Positions 17,764 to 26,803 are shown, numbered from the stretch's first letter. The stretch is DNA of 64,000 nt from Methylobacterium soli (GCF_008806385.1 NZ_VZZK01000017.1:34177-98176); one strand, 5' to 3'. Numbers and translations are program-made. The notes: generated from the letters alone by a model not told the origin.

Positions 17764-18129
17764 ATGGCGCGAAGCAGAAAAGCGCGAAACCGCGCGAAGC
17801 GGCAGCTGGGGCGGCTTCCGCCGACGCAGGAATTCCTGCGCTTCGGGCAGCTGTTCCATCAGGACTTGCTGGAGGATCACGACGGCGTCGAGGCCGCCAC
17901 GCGCTTCGCCCTCACGTTTTTCAGGGGCGAGGAACGGCGCAGGCTCCGCGACTTCATCGGGCAGATCCTCGACAGCGACCTGTCCCCTGACGAATTGAGC
18001 AAGCTCTGGAGCCTGACGGGCGCCGACTGGCACTTCGAACCGGCCGGGTATCGCCAGGTCTTCGGCTTCGTGCATGATCATCTGCGCAAAGGGCTGTCGC
18101 GTGGCCCGTCCGCCGCGGGCTCACGCTAG
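17764..18129 (+). CDS. paralogous (orphan) immunity protein
   Basis: A 121-residue homologue of the preceding immunity protein with a basic N-terminal extension (MARSRKARNRAKR). The shared core is FGxxFxQDL, FFRGEERRRLRDFIGQIL and ELSKLWSLTGADWHF. No toxin precedes it, so it looks like an orphan immunity gene retained against a toxin used by neighbours (inference). GC-rich, unlike the toxin, which suggests older residence. A fragment of a further copy is fused to the glnA remnant at 16408. Confidence 0.6.
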   Translation: MARSRKARNRAKRQLGRLPPTQEFLRFGQLFHQDLLEDHDGVEAATRFALTFFRGEERRRLRDFIGQILDSDLSPDELSKLWSLTGADWHFEPAGYRQVFGFVHDHLRKGLSRGPSAAGSR

Positions 18130-18143
18130 GCCATGAGGCACGC

Positions 18144-18782
18144 ATGCTCGTCCTCGATCACCTCGCCGTCGTCGCGCCCTCGCTGGAGGCGGGGGTCGCG
18201 CATGTGCAGGAGAGCCTCGGGCTCGCCATGGGGCCGGGCGGGCGCCACCCGGAGATGGGGACGCAGAACCGCCTCCTGCGGCTGGGCGACGACCTGTTCC
18301 TCGAGGTGATCGCGGTCGACCCGGAGGCGGCGCCCCCGCCGCATCGGCGCTGGTTCGGCCTCGACGATGCCGAGGCTGTGCGGGCGGATTGGGCGGCGGG
18401 GCGGCGGCTGCGGAGCTTCGTGGCCCGGACCGACGGGCTCGACGCCGCCCTCGCCCGGCACACGCCGGAATTCGGGGCGGCCCTGCGGGTGTCGCGCGGG
18501 GAGCGGGCCTGGCGCTTCGGCGTGCGCCCCGATGGACGGATGCCCCGCGACGGGCTGCTGCCCGGCCTGATCGATTGGGGACCGGCCGGCTGCCCGGCGC
18601 CCGCCATGCCGGAGGCCGGGGCCCGGCTGCGGCGCCTCACCGTGACGCATCCGGACCCGGAGGCGGTCGCCGCGCTCTACGCCGATCTCGGCCTCACCGG
18701 CCCCTTCGCCTTCGCGCAAGGCCCCGCCTTCGCGCTCGGTGCCGAGATCGAGACGCCCTCTCGCCTCCGGCACCTCGCCTGA
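18144..18782 (+). CDS. VOC-family glyoxalase-like protein
   Basis: A 212-residue protein with the opening LDHLAVVAPSLEAGVAHVQ of the glyoxalase-like domain (Pfam Glyoxalase_3 type), the central RLLRLGDDLFLEVIAVDP strand pair and a second half-repeat from LRRLTVTHPDPEAVAALYADLGL. Family members use a metal for lyase, dioxygenase or isomerase reactions; the substrate cannot be told here. The gene starts 14 bp after the immunity paralogue but its GC-rich sequence belongs with the genes to its right. Confidence 0.8.
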   Translation: MLVLDHLAVVAPSLEAGVAHVQESLGLAMGPGGRHPEMGTQNRLLRLGDDLFLEVIAVDPEAAPPPHRRWFGLDDAEAVRADWAAGRRLRSFVARTDGLDAALARHTPEFGAALRVSRGERAWRFGVRPDGRMPRDGLLPGLIDWGPAGCPAPAMPEAGARLRRLTVTHPDPEAVAALYADLGLTGPFAFAQGPAFALGAEIETPSRLRHLA

Positions 18783-18867
18783 CTCCACCATGACAGGGGG
18801 CCTCGCGAGACAGGGCGCTCCCCCTCCGTTAGGCTCGCGGCTCCCGCATCCGCTCCGCGAGGTTGCC

Positions 18868-19446
18868 ATGTCGCTCGTCTGCCCCGTGATCCTCGGCACC
18901 GTCCGCTCAGACCGGCAGGGCATCCGCGCCGGCAAATTCCTCGTCAGGGCGCTGGAGGCGCGCGGGCACGAGGCGCCGCTGGTCGATCCCGAGGCGCTGG
19001 CGCTGCCGCTCCTCGACCGGATGTACAAGGAATACCCGAAGGGGGAGGCCCCGCGGGCGCTGGAGGATCTGGCCGGGCTGTTTCGCCGCGCCGACGCCTT
19101 CGTGGTGGTCTCGGCCGAGTACAACCACTCGATCCCGCCGGCGCTGTCGAACACCCTCGACCACTTCCTCGAGGAATATTACTGGCGCCCCTCCGCGATC
19201 TGCTGCTACTCGGCCGGCCAGTTCGGCGGCGTGCGGGCGGCGATGCAGCTGCGCGCCATGCTGCCCGAGATGGGCATGCCCTCGATCCCCTCGCTGCTGC
19301 CGATCCCGCGCATCCACAAGGCCCTCGACGCGGACGGGCGCCCGGCGGAGGACTGGCTGTCGCGGGCGGCCGACCGCTTCCTCGACGAGATGACCTGGTA
19401 CGCCGAGGCGATGGGCGCGCAGCGCGCCAAGGGCACGCCGTACTGA
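18868..19446 (+). CDS. NAD(P)H-dependent FMN reductase-type flavoprotein
   Basis: A 192-residue flavodoxin-like protein: ILGTVRSDRQGIRAGKFL binds the FMN phosphate, and SAEYNHSIPPALSNTLDHF is the hallmark of the ArsH / chromate reductase / azoreductase (FMN_red) family. Likely reduces quinones, metals or FMN at the expense of NAD(P)H in the cytosol. The ATG at 18868 is taken because it directly precedes the conserved first strand; the open frame continues upstream without homology. Confidence 0.88.
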   Translation: MSLVCPVILGTVRSDRQGIRAGKFLVRALEARGHEAPLVDPEALALPLLDRMYKEYPKGEAPRALEDLAGLFRRADAFVVVSAEYNHSIPPALSNTLDHFLEEYYWRPSAICCYSAGQFGGVRAAMQLRAMLPEMGMPSIPSLLPIPRIHKALDADGRPAEDWLSRAADRFLDEMTWYAEAMGAQRAKGTPY

Positions 19447-19534
19447 GCGCCCGTGCCGCGAGGGCCTCGCGCCGTGAGGGCCGCGTGGCCTGGCATCGCC
19501 CTTGCGGCGGCGGGCCGCAGGCTCAGGAGACATC

Positions 19535-19873
19535 ATGGACACCATGGCCCGGACGGTGCGGACCTTGCTCGCCAGCCTCGTGAAGGCGGCGCTGATGTCG
19601 GAGGACCGGGCCAGCGCCCTCTGGCGCGAGGAGGCGGCGCAGGCGCAGGCCAGGCTCCGTGCCGAGCCCGAGGCCGCCGCCGCCCTCACGCTCGACGGGC
19701 TCTGGTCGCTGGCCGTGCGGGAGGCCGAGGCGCCGGACCTGCGCGAGGCCGAGGGGCGGGTCTCCTTCGGGCTCCCCGCTGCCTGCCCGTTCACCCGCGC
19801 GGCGCTGACGGATCCGCATTTCGACGTCGATGCAGCGGTGGAGCGCATCCGCAAATCGGCCGCAACCGGCTGA
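19535..19873 (+). CDS. short DUF29-like protein
   Basis: A 112-residue protein preceded by AGGAGA. The helical region TVRTLLASLVKAAL...LWREEAAQAQARL and the C-terminal CPFTRAALTDPHF resemble the DUF29 family (usual ending CPYTxxxxLDxxF), but it is shorter than most members. No enzymatic motif; function unknown. Confidence 0.55.
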   Translation: MDTMARTVRTLLASLVKAALMSEDRASALWREEAAQAQARLRAEPEAAAALTLDGLWSLAVREAEAPDLREAEGRVSFGLPAACPFTRAALTDPHFDVDAAVERIRKSAATG

Positions 19874-19975
19874 CGGCGCCTGTTGAGGGCGCAGGCCCCG
19901 GGCGTTGCCCCGGCGCCCGGCGATCCCCATCTTGGGAAGGCGGCGCCCCCGGGTGCCCGCTTCCCTTCTCACGAT

Positions 19976-22363
19976 ATGGACGTCGCTCGTTCAACGCAGG
20001 CGGCGCGGCGAGCCCCCTCTTTGGCCAAACGCATCAGCCCGCCCCCGGGCGACACCCCTTCCGGCGATTCCCCCTCAGGCGACATTCCTGCGCCCACCCG
20101 CGAGCAGATCCTCGCCTTCATCGCGGAATCGACCGAGGCGGTCGGCAAGCGCGAGATCGCCAAGGCCTTCAACCTCAAGGGCGCGGCCAAGATCGGCCTC
20201 AAGCAGATCCTCAAGGAGATCGAGGCGGATGGCGCCATCGCGCGCGGACGCGGGGGCTTGAGCCGGCCCGGGCGCCTGCCGCCGGTGGTGCTCGCCGACA
20301 TCCGCTCGCGCGACCGCGACGGCGAGTTCCTGGCCGTGCCGGCCGAGTGGGACGCCGCCCAGGGCGAGGCGCCGCGCATCATCGTGGCGGCGCCGCGCGG
20401 CGGGCGCAGTCCCGGCCGGCCGGCGCCCGGCATCGGCGACCGGGTGCTCCTGCGCGTCGAGGCGGAGCCCGGCGCGCCGGGCCGCTACGGCGGACGCGTC
20501 ATCAAGGTGATCGGCAAGAACAAGGCCGAGGTGATCGGCGTGTTCCGGGCGGGCGCGCAAGGGGGCCGCATCGTCCCGGTCGAGAAGCGCGCGCAGGGCC
20601 GCGAGATCCTGATTCCGCCGGGCCAGGAGGGCAAGGCCGAGGACGGCGACCTCGTCAGCGCCTCGATCGAGCACGAGACCCGCTTCGGCCTGCCCAAGGG
20701 CCGGGTGCGCGAGCGCCTGGGCTCCCTCGGCTCCGAGCGGGCCGTGAGCCTGATCGCGCTGCATCTCCACCATATCCCGCACGTCTTCGCCGAGGCGACG
20801 CTCGCCGAGGCCGACGCGGTGGAGCCCGCGCGCCTCGCGGGCCGCGAGGATTGGCGCGACGCGCCGCTGCTGACCATCGACCCGCCGGACGCCAAGGACC
20901 ACGACGACGCCGTGATGGCGCAGCCCGACCCGGACCCCGCCAATCCGGGCGGCTTCGTCGTCACGGTGGCGATCGCGGACGTCGCCGCCTATGTGCGTCC
21001 CGGCTCGGCCCTGGACCGCGAGGCGCTGCTGCGCGGAAACTCGGTCTATTTCCCCGACCGCGTCGTGCCGATGCTGCCCGAGCGCATCTCGAACGACCTC
21101 TGCTCCCTGCGCGAGGGCGAGGACCGGCCGGCGCTCGCGGTGCGCCTGATCATCGGCCCCGACGGTATCAAGAAGCGCCACAGCATCCACCGGGTGATGA
21201 TGCGCTCGCGTGCCAAGCTCGCCTACGCGCAGGCCCAGGCCGCCATCGACGGCCACCCCGACGCGGTGACGGCGCCCCTCCTCGAACCGGTGCTGCGCCC
21301 CCTCTGGGCCGCCTACGAGGCCCTGAAGACGGCGCGCGACGCGCGCGGGCCGCTCGCCCTCGACCTGCCCGAGCGCAAGGTGCTGCTCACCCCCGACGGC
21401 GCCGTCGACCGGGTGAGCGTGCCCGAGCGCCTCGACGCGCACCGGCTGATCGAGGAGTTCATGATCCAGGCCAACGTCGCCGCCGCGGAGGTGCTGGAGG
21501 CGGCGCGCCAGGCCCTGATCTACCGCGTCCACGACGAGCCGGCGCTCGAGAAGATGCGGGCGCTGGGCGAGGTCCTGGCCTCGGTCGGCATCAAGATCCC
21601 GAAGGAGGGCGCGCTGCGCCCGGCCCTGTTCAACCGCATCCTCGGAATGGTGGCCGAGACGGAGCATGCCAGCTTCATCAACGAGGTCGTGCTGCGCAGC
21701 CAGGCCCAGGCGGTCTACGCCGCCGAGAATCTCGGCCATTTCGGCCTGAACCTGCGCCGCTACGCCCATTTCACCTCGCCGATCCGGCGCTACGCCGACC
21801 TCATCGTGCACCGGGCCCTGATCACCGCCTGCCGGCTCGGGCCCGACGGGATCTCCCCCGACGTCTCGGTGGCGGAACTGAACCAGATCGGCGAGCAGAT
21901 CTCGGCAGCCGAGCGCCGCGCCATGGCGGCCGAGCGCGAGACCATCGACCGGCTGATCGCCCACCATCTCGCCGACCGGGTCGGCGCCAGCTTCCAGGGC
22001 CAGATCGCGGGGGTGACCCGGGCCGGGCTGTTCATCAAGCTCGCCGAGACGGGCGCGGACGGCTTCGTGCCGGTCTCGACGATCGGGGCGGATTATTACC
22101 GCCACGACGAGGCCCGCCACGCGCTCGTCGGCGAGCGCAGCGGCGAGACCTACCGCCTCGGAGACCGGGTCGAGGTGAAGCTCGTGGAGGCGGCGGCCGT
22201 CGCGGGGGCGCTGCGCTTCGAGCTGCTCTCCGAGGGCCGCGCGGGGGCGGCGGGCGCTCCCAAAGGCGCGCGATCCGGACCGCGCGCCTTCAAGCAGGGC
22301 CCGCGCGGGCGCCCCGCCGGCATCCGCACCTCCGGGACCCGGCATCGCGGCGCGCGCAAATGA
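19976..22363 (+). CDS. rnr: ribonuclease R
   Basis: Processive 3'-5' exoribonuclease that degrades structured RNA, including rRNA and tmRNA-tagged messages. The product (about 795 residues from the ATG at 19976) has an N-terminal winged-helix region (REIAKAFNLKGAAKIGLKQIL), cold-shock-like domains, the RNB catalytic domain with the metal-binding IDPPDAKDHDDAV near residue 300 and the HFTSPIRRYADLIVHRAL motif, and a C-terminal S1 domain (GVTRAGLFIKLAETGADGFV) ending in a basic tail. The exact start is uncertain because no clear ribosome site precedes it; an in-frame ATG at 19883 also exists. Confidence 0.93.
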   Translation: MDVARSTQAARRAPSLAKRISPPPGDTPSGDSPSGDIPAPTREQILAFIAESTEAVGKREIAKAFNLKGAAKIGLKQILKEIEADGAIARGRGGLSRPGRLPPVVLADIRSRDRDGEFLAVPAEWDAAQGEAPRIIVAAPRGGRSPGRPAPGIGDRVLLRVEAEPGAPGRYGGRVIKVIGKNKAEVIGVFRAGAQGGRIVPVEKRAQGREILIPPGQEGKAEDGDLVSASIEHETRFGLPKGRVRERLGSLGSERAVSLIALHLHHIPHVFAEATLAEADAVEPARLAGREDWRDAPLLTIDPPDAKDHDDAVMAQPDPDPANPGGFVVTVAIADVAAYVRPGSALDREALLRGNSVYFPDRVVPMLPERISNDLCSLREGEDRPALAVRLIIGPDGIKKRHSIHRVMMRSRAKLAYAQAQAAIDGHPDAVTAPLLEPVLRPLWAAYEALKTARDARGPLALDLPERKVLLTPDGAVDRVSVPERLDAHRLIEEFMIQANVAAAEVLEAARQALIYRVHDEPALEKMRALGEVLASVGIKIPKEGALRPALFNRILGMVAETEHASFINEVVLRSQAQAVYAAENLGHFGLNLRRYAHFTSPIRRYADLIVHRALITACRLGPDGISPDVSVAELNQIGEQISAAERRAMAAERETIDRLIAHHLADRVGASFQGQIAGVTRAGLFIKLAETGADGFVPVSTIGADYYRHDEARHALVGERSGETYRLGDRVEVKLVEAAAVAGALRFELLSEGRAGAAGAPKGARSGPRAFKQGPRGRPAGIRTSGTRHRGARK

Positions 22364-22509
22364 GGGGACTGCGCGCCATCGTTTCACCGACCGCCGGTTC
22401 GGGGGCCTGCACGACGATCCCGCGCCGCGTCGCCCGCGCCCCTCTCGACGGCCGCGGGCCGCGCCAGCCCTCCACCGGCTCGGCGATGACCCCTCTGGAC
22501 GGACCGATC

Positions 22510-23037
22510 ATGAACCCTGACCGCGACACCCCTCGCCACGAGATGCCTCTCCACGAGATGCCTCTCCACGAGATGCCCGCCCGCACCGGGCTCATCCGCG
22601 CCATGGCGCGCGGCTTCCTCGGGCGCTGCCCCCATTGCGGGGAGGGGCGCATCTTCGGGCGCTTCCTCAAGGTGCGGCCGGAATGCGACGTCTGCGGGCT
22701 GGAGCTGCACCATCACCGCGCCGACGACCTGCCGCCCTACATCGTCATCTTCATCGTCGCGCACGTGGTCGGCTACGTCATCCTGGAGCTGGAGATGGGC
22801 TACGACGTGCCGCTCTGGTTCCAGCTCGGCTTCTGGCCGCTCGCCACCCTCGGGCTGGCGCTCGGGCTGCTGCAACCCGTGAAGGGCGCCGTCGTCGGCC
22901 TGCAATACGCCCTTGGCATGCACGGCTTCGCCACGCTACCGAGCGGCGGACCCGCAGCCCCGCGGGGCGAGGAGCCGCGCCTTGGATCAACCGACGAGCG
23001 AGCCGCCGACACCCGCCACGGCCTCGGCCCCGCCTGA
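22510..23037 (+). CDS. DUF983 family membrane protein
   Basis: A 175-residue protein with two CxxC pairs (CPHCG, CDVCG) typical of DUF983, then two predicted membrane helices (YIVIFIVAHVVGYVIL and LGFWPLATLGLALGLL). Function unknown; often found near RNase R or cytochrome oxidase genes. The N-terminus carries three copies of HEMPL, encoded by a 15-bp tandem repeat. The following Nudix gene starts inside its 3' end. Confidence 0.85.
   Translation: MNPDRDTPRHEMPLHEMPLHEMPARTGLIRAMARGFLGRCPHCGEGRIFGRFLKVRPECDVCGLELHHHRADDLPPYIVIFIVAHVVGYVILELEMGYDVPLWFQLGFWPLATLGLALGLLQPVKGAVVGLQYALGMHGFATLPSGGPAAPRGEEPRLGSTDERAADTRHGLGPA
22536..22577 (+). repeat. 15-bp tandem repeat within the DUF983 gene
   Basis: Unit CCACGAGATGCCTCT occurs twice in full and a third time for 12 bp, coding HEMPL-HEMPL-HEMPA. 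Being a multiple of three it can vary in copy number without breaking the frame. Confidence 0.85.
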
Positions 23038-23731
23038 GGCGGCGCGGAAGGCCACCCTGCGCCCGCGCGACGCCGCGACCCTGATCCTGATCGACCGGCG
23101 CGGGCGCGCCCCGAAGGTCCTGATGGGCCGGCGCAACCCCGGCCTCGTCTTCATGCCGGGCAAGTTCGTGTTCCCGGGCGGCCGCATCGAGCTCGGCGAC
23201 CGGCATATGCCGGTGGCCGGGACCCTGCCGGACTACGCCGAGGCGGCGCTGATCCGCCAGGTGAGCCGGCCGCCCCATTATCTCGGCCGGGCCCTCGCGC
23301 TCGCGGCCATCCGGGAGACCCAGGAGGAGGCCGGCCTTCTCCTCGGCACCCGGGACTACGGCCCGCCCGCGCGCGTGCCGCGGGGCTGGGAGGCGTTTCA
23401 GGCGCACGGCGTCCTGCCGGACCTCGAGGCCCTGCACCTCGTCGCCCGCGCCATCACGCCGCCGGGTCGCGCGCGCCGCTTCGACACCCGCTTCTTCGTC
23501 GCCGACCGGCGCGCGGTGGCGGCTGAGGAGCCGGGCCGCGTCGGCGCGGAGAGCGAGCTCGTCGAGCTCGCCTGGTTCTCCCTCGCGCAGGCGCGCAAGC
23601 TCGACCTGCCGGGCATCACCCGGGCGATCCTCGACGAGTTGGAGACGCAGATCGGGGTGGATTTCGCGCCCCACCGGCCGATCCCCTATCACTTCATGCG
23701 GCACGGGGAGCGCCGGCGCACGTTCCTCTGA
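22982..23731 (+). CDS. Nudix hydrolase
   Basis: A 249-residue protein with the Nudix box pieces GRALALAAIRETQEEAGLL (REtxEEaG core). It hydrolyses a nucleoside diphosphate linked to another group; the substrate is not evident. A TTG at 22982 is proposed as start because GAGGAG lies about 10 nt upstream; no nearer ATG precedes the conserved region. That start overlaps the DUF983 gene by 56 bp, suggesting coupled translation. Confidence 0.85.
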   Translation: MDQPTSEPPTPATASAPPEAARKATLRPRDAATLILIDRRGRAPKVLMGRRNPGLVFMPGKFVFPGGRIELGDRHMPVAGTLPDYAEAALIRQVSRPPHYLGRALALAAIRETQEEAGLLLGTRDYGPPARVPRGWEAFQAHGVLPDLEALHLVARAITPPGRARRFDTRFFVADRRAVAAEEPGRVGAESELVELAWFSLAQARKLDLPGITRAILDELETQIGVDFAPHRPIPYHFMRHGERRRTFL

Positions 23732-23811
23732 GACGCCGACCCGCGAGACCCATCCGACACGAGCGAGCGACCGCGCCGACCGCCGCGGCGTCCCGCTCCC
23801 ACCTGTGGCCC

Positions 23812-25002
23812 ATGCTCGACACGACGCCCGACCTCGATCCCGCCCGCAATCCCGCCTCGGACCGCGCCCGCATCGCCGCCATCACGGCGGCGATCACCTG
23901 CGTGGCGGTCGTGGGCATCGGCCTCAGCCTGTCGATCCCGCTCCTGTCGATCGAGATGGCCCGGATGGGCGCGTCGAGCACGCTGATCGGCGTCAACACC
24001 GCCGTCTCGGGGCTCGCCAGCATCCTCACGGTGCCCTTCGTGCCCCGGCTCGCCGCCCGCGTCGGCGTGGTCCGGCTCCTCCTCCTCGCCATCGGCCTGG
24101 GGGCGGCCTGCCTCGTGGCCTTCCCGCTCCTGCCCACGATCGGCTGGTGGTTCGTTCTGCGCTTCGTCTTCTCGGCGGCCCTGGGGGCGCTGTTCGTCCT
24201 GTCCGAGTTCTGGATCAACGAGGCGGCGCCCCCCGCCCGGCGCGGCCTCGTGATGGGGGTCTACGCCACGATCCTGGCGCTCGGCTTCGCGGTCGGCCCG
24301 ACGCTCCTCGCCCTCCTCGGAACGCAAGGGTTCGCCCCCTATCTGGCCGGCGCCGCCCTGTTCCTCGCCGGCATGCTGCCGATGGTGCTGGCGCGCGGCC
24401 TCTCCCCGGCGATCGGGCGGGGCCCGAGCCGGCGCTTCGCCACCTACCTGCGGGTCGCGCCCGCCGCGACGCTGGCGGCCCTCACCTACGGCGCGGTCGA
24501 GACCGGGGGCTTCGCGATCCTGCCCCTCTACGGGCTGCGCCTCGGCTACGACGCCGAGAGCGCGGCCGGGCTCGTCAGCGCGCTGGCCCTCGGCAACGTG
24601 CTGTTCCAGATCCCCTTCGGCTGGCTCGCGGACCGGATGGACCGGCGCGTCGTGCTCCTGATCGCGGCGGCCGGGGGTGCCCTCGGGGCGGCCCTGATCC
24701 CGGCGGCCTCGGGTTCCCTCCCCCTCCTCGTCGGGCTGCTCTTCGCCTGGGGCGGCATCGCCGGCACCCTCTACACGGTGGGGCTCGCCCATCTCGGATC
24801 GAGCGTGCGGGGCGCCGACCTCGCGGGCGCCAACGCCGCCTTCGTGGTGCTCTACAATGTCGGGTTGATGCTCGGGCCCCCGATCATCGGCGGCGGCATG
24901 GACCTGATGCCGCCCCAGGGCTTCGCCTGGACCCTGAGCGGCCTGTTCCTGGCCTACGGGGCGGTGGTGCTGTGGCGCCTGCGGGCGCCGGCGCGGCCTT
25001 GA
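23812..25002 (+). CDS. MFS transporter
   Basis: A 396-residue, 12-helix major facilitator. The loop between helices 2 and 3 (RLAARVGVVRLL) and LADRMDRRVVLL in the second half are the duplicated MFS signature. The sequence (SEFWINEAAP, GVYATILALGFAVGP) resembles the YcaD / UMF transporters that move small organic molecules or drugs. Substrate unknown. It lies 80 bp after the Nudix gene. Confidence 0.9.
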   Translation: MLDTTPDLDPARNPASDRARIAAITAAITCVAVVGIGLSLSIPLLSIEMARMGASSTLIGVNTAVSGLASILTVPFVPRLAARVGVVRLLLLAIGLGAACLVAFPLLPTIGWWFVLRFVFSAALGALFVLSEFWINEAAPPARRGLVMGVYATILALGFAVGPTLLALLGTQGFAPYLAGAALFLAGMLPMVLARGLSPAIGRGPSRRFATYLRVAPAATLAALTYGAVETGGFAILPLYGLRLGYDAESAAGLVSALALGNVLFQIPFGWLADRMDRRVVLLIAAAGGALGAALIPAASGSLPLLVGLLFAWGGIAGTLYTVGLAHLGSSVRGADLAGANAAFVVLYNVGLMLGPPIIGGGMDLMPPQGFAWTLSGLFLAYGAVVLWRLRAPARP

Positions 25003-25111
25003 CGAAGCGGTTCGGATCGGGCATTGAGCCGCCCGTATTCGGCCGGGCCCTCCCGGCCCTTTTGCGTTTCGCTCTCATGCGGAATGCCGCACAGTTCAGG
25101 AGCGCCGCGCC

Positions 25112-25279
25112 ATGGCCAAGGCCGTCACCGTCAAGATCAAGCTCGTCTCCACCGCCGACACCGGCTACTTCTACGTCACGAAGAAGAACTCGCGCACGCA
25201 GACCGAGAAGCTCTCGATGAAGAAGTACGACCCCGTCGTGCGCAAGCACGTCGAGTTCAAGGAATCCAAGATCAAGTAA
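25112..25279 (+). CDS. rpmG: 50S ribosomal protein L33
   Basis: A 55-residue protein, MAKAVTVKIKLVSTADTGYFY..., with the L33 motifs YFYVTKKNSRTQTEKLSMKKYDP (seen in pieces) and the basic ending KESKIK. It lacks the zinc-binding cysteines, as usual for the proteobacterial form. A ribosome site (CAGGAG) precedes the ATG, and a strong terminator follows. Confidence 0.97.
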   Translation: MAKAVTVKIKLVSTADTGYFYVTKKNSRTQTEKLSMKKYDPVVRKHVEFKESKIK

Positions 25280-25302
25280 CCGGCCTCCGGTTCACGACCG
25301 CG

Positions 25303-25341
25303 CACGAAAAAGCCGCCCCCGCCCGGGGCGGCTTTTTCGTG
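25303..25341. terminator. bidirectional terminator between rpmG and a convergent gene
   Basis: Near-perfect hairpin with arms CACGAAAAAGCCGCCCC / GGGGCGGCTTTTTCGTG, giving a T tract on both strands. It serves rpmG (+) and the gene at 25435 (-). Confidence 0.9.
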
Positions 25342-25434
25342 TCCGGGCGGACGCGTCCCGACCCATCGGCCCGATGTCAGCCCCGCAGCGCCCCAGGGCC
25401 CGCAGGGCCTTGCGTGTCTGCTGGACTTGCCGGC

Positions 25435-25689
25435 TCAGCCGCCCTGGAGGCTCTCGGCAAAATCGTCCGGCACCTCGCCGAACTGGTCCAGGATGGTGGC
25501 GCTCTCCAGTTCGCCGGTCTCGTCGTCGGCCACGATCCGGAGCGCGGCGGTGCCGGGCATCCGGGCCGCCATCGCCTCCGCCTTCTTGCGGGCGCCGCTC
25601 TCGGTCGGCGCCAGTTCCCGGTCGCCCGGAACCAGGCGCTTCCGTTTGACCACGAAGGTCTGCACCAGGAAGGTCGTCCGCATCGCCAT
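25435..25689 (-). CDS. conserved hypothetical protein
   Basis: An 84-residue protein opening MAMRTTFLVQTFVVKRKRLVPGD, then an Ala/Arg-rich helix and an acidic end. It has good coding character and a shared terminator with rpmG. I recognise no domain; small proteins of this kind (VQTFVxxRKRLVPG) recur in Hyphomicrobiales as far as I recall. Function unknown. Confidence 0.7.
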   Translation of the reverse strand: MAMRTTFLVQTFVVKRKRLVPGDRELAPTESGARKKAEAMAARMPGTAALRIVADDETGELESATILDQFGEVPDDFAESLQGG

Positions 25690-25844
25690 GGTGGCGCCCC
25701 GTGCCTCTCGTTGTGCCGATGATCCCGACCACCCTCGGCCGCGATCGGACGGCCGAACCGCCGCGCCTCTATAGGACCCACGGCCCCGAGGATCGAGACA
25801 GGATTGCGCCGGAGGAGGCCGACGGGCTCATGGGCGTTCCGGCC

Positions 25845-26075
25845 TCAAGGAGCGCGGAAGGCCGGCCGGTCCGGCATCAGGCTGGCGGCCCGCACGGTGC
25901 GGCGCACCGCCCGGATCGCCTCCGTGGTGCGCGGCGGGGCGCCCGCCGACAAGGCCTCGGTCTCGAGATCGGTGAGTTGATCGATGAGCCGCCCCTGCTC
26001 GGGCAGCCCCGGCTCCGCCGGGATGCGGGCCACCAGGGTGATCAGCCTGCGCAGGATCGGGCAGACGCCCGGCAT
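25845..26075 (-). CDS. hypothetical protein, 76 residues
   Basis: An open frame ending at 25845 with plausible coding content: helical RRLITLVARIPAEPG and LIDQLTDLETEAL, then TTEAIRAVRRTVRAAS. The frame stays open a long way upstream on the minus strand, opposite other genes, so the start at 26075 is a guess with a weak ribosome site. No family recognised. Confidence 0.4.
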   Translation of the reverse strand: MPGVCPILRRLITLVARIPAEPGLPEQGRLIDQLTDLETEALSAGAPPRTTEAIRAVRRTVRAASLMPDRPAFRAP

Positions 26076-26567
26076 TCGAGAACTCGGCACGGGGGACTCC
26101 AGGGACGCGGGGCGAGGTACGCAGAGCGGGGTGCACGGGACCGACCGGCGGACCGCGACCACCGGGGTCAACGCCGGCCGCGCCACGATGGTCCCGCGCG
26201 GCGGCCAAGTGAGGCACGCATGAGTGCGTGCGCGCGACGTGCGGGTTGCGGCCCGGGTCGCCCGCGCGGCGGAAGCCGGAGGGCTGGCGGCCCGGCCAAG
26301 TCGACCGCGGCCAGCCCCGAGATTCCGGAAAACAACGCTCAAATTCAGCGGAATTCGAGCGGTTTTTCCGCGCTTTTCGATCCGCTGTTGTAAATATCGT
26401 CTCGATGGCGTAGAAAGCAGCCATCGATCTTTGGCCAGATATCCGGCCGTTTCGCCTGAACAGGGCGCGCGCTCAGCATTTCTCCCACATTTCGAACATC
26501 CGTGAACGAGCGCGTGCTCAGCGTGCGCTCGTCCGATCCTATTGCCTACGAAGATACGGACATCTCC
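26076..26567. other. gene-free region with the long 5' leader of the cold-shock gene
   Basis: No gene seen. The right half (from about 26320) is AT-richer than its surroundings and likely holds the promoter and the long untranslated leader typical of cold-shock genes. Confidence 0.45.
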
Positions 26568-26777
26568 ATGAGCACCGGCACTGTAAAGTGGTTCAACGGA
26601 ACCAAGGGCTTCGGCTTCATCCAGCCCGACGATGGCAGCAAGGATGTGTTCGTGCACATCTCGGCCGTCGAGCGCGCTGGCATGCGCGAGCTGACCGAGG
26701 GCCAGAAGGTCTCCTACGAGATGGAGACGGACCGTCGCACGGGTAAGCAGTCGGCCGGGAACCTGCAGGCCGCCTGA
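26568..26777 (+). CDS. cold-shock domain protein
   Basis: A 69-residue single OB-fold protein with RNP1 (KGFGFI) and RNP2 (VFVHIS) motifs. It binds single-stranded RNA/DNA and acts as an RNA chaperone during cold or stationary phase. MSTGTVKWFNGTKG is the standard start. A hairpin terminator separates it from the DUF6481 gene behind it; that gene pair is common in Hyphomicrobiales (recollection). Confidence 0.96.
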   Translation: MSTGTVKWFNGTKGFGFIQPDDGSKDVFVHISAVERAGMRELTEGQKVSYEMETDRRTGKQSAGNLQAA

Positions 26778-26803
26778 GGCTTGCTTTCTGCCGGACAAGC
26801 ATC

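Noticed and set aside
20075..22387. 770-codon minus-strand frame
   Set aside because: Antisense of rnr, which is clearly the real gene.
19453..22509. Long plus-strand frame leading into DUF983
   Set aside because: The upstream part is out-of-frame rnr; only the last 175 codons from 22510 match a family.
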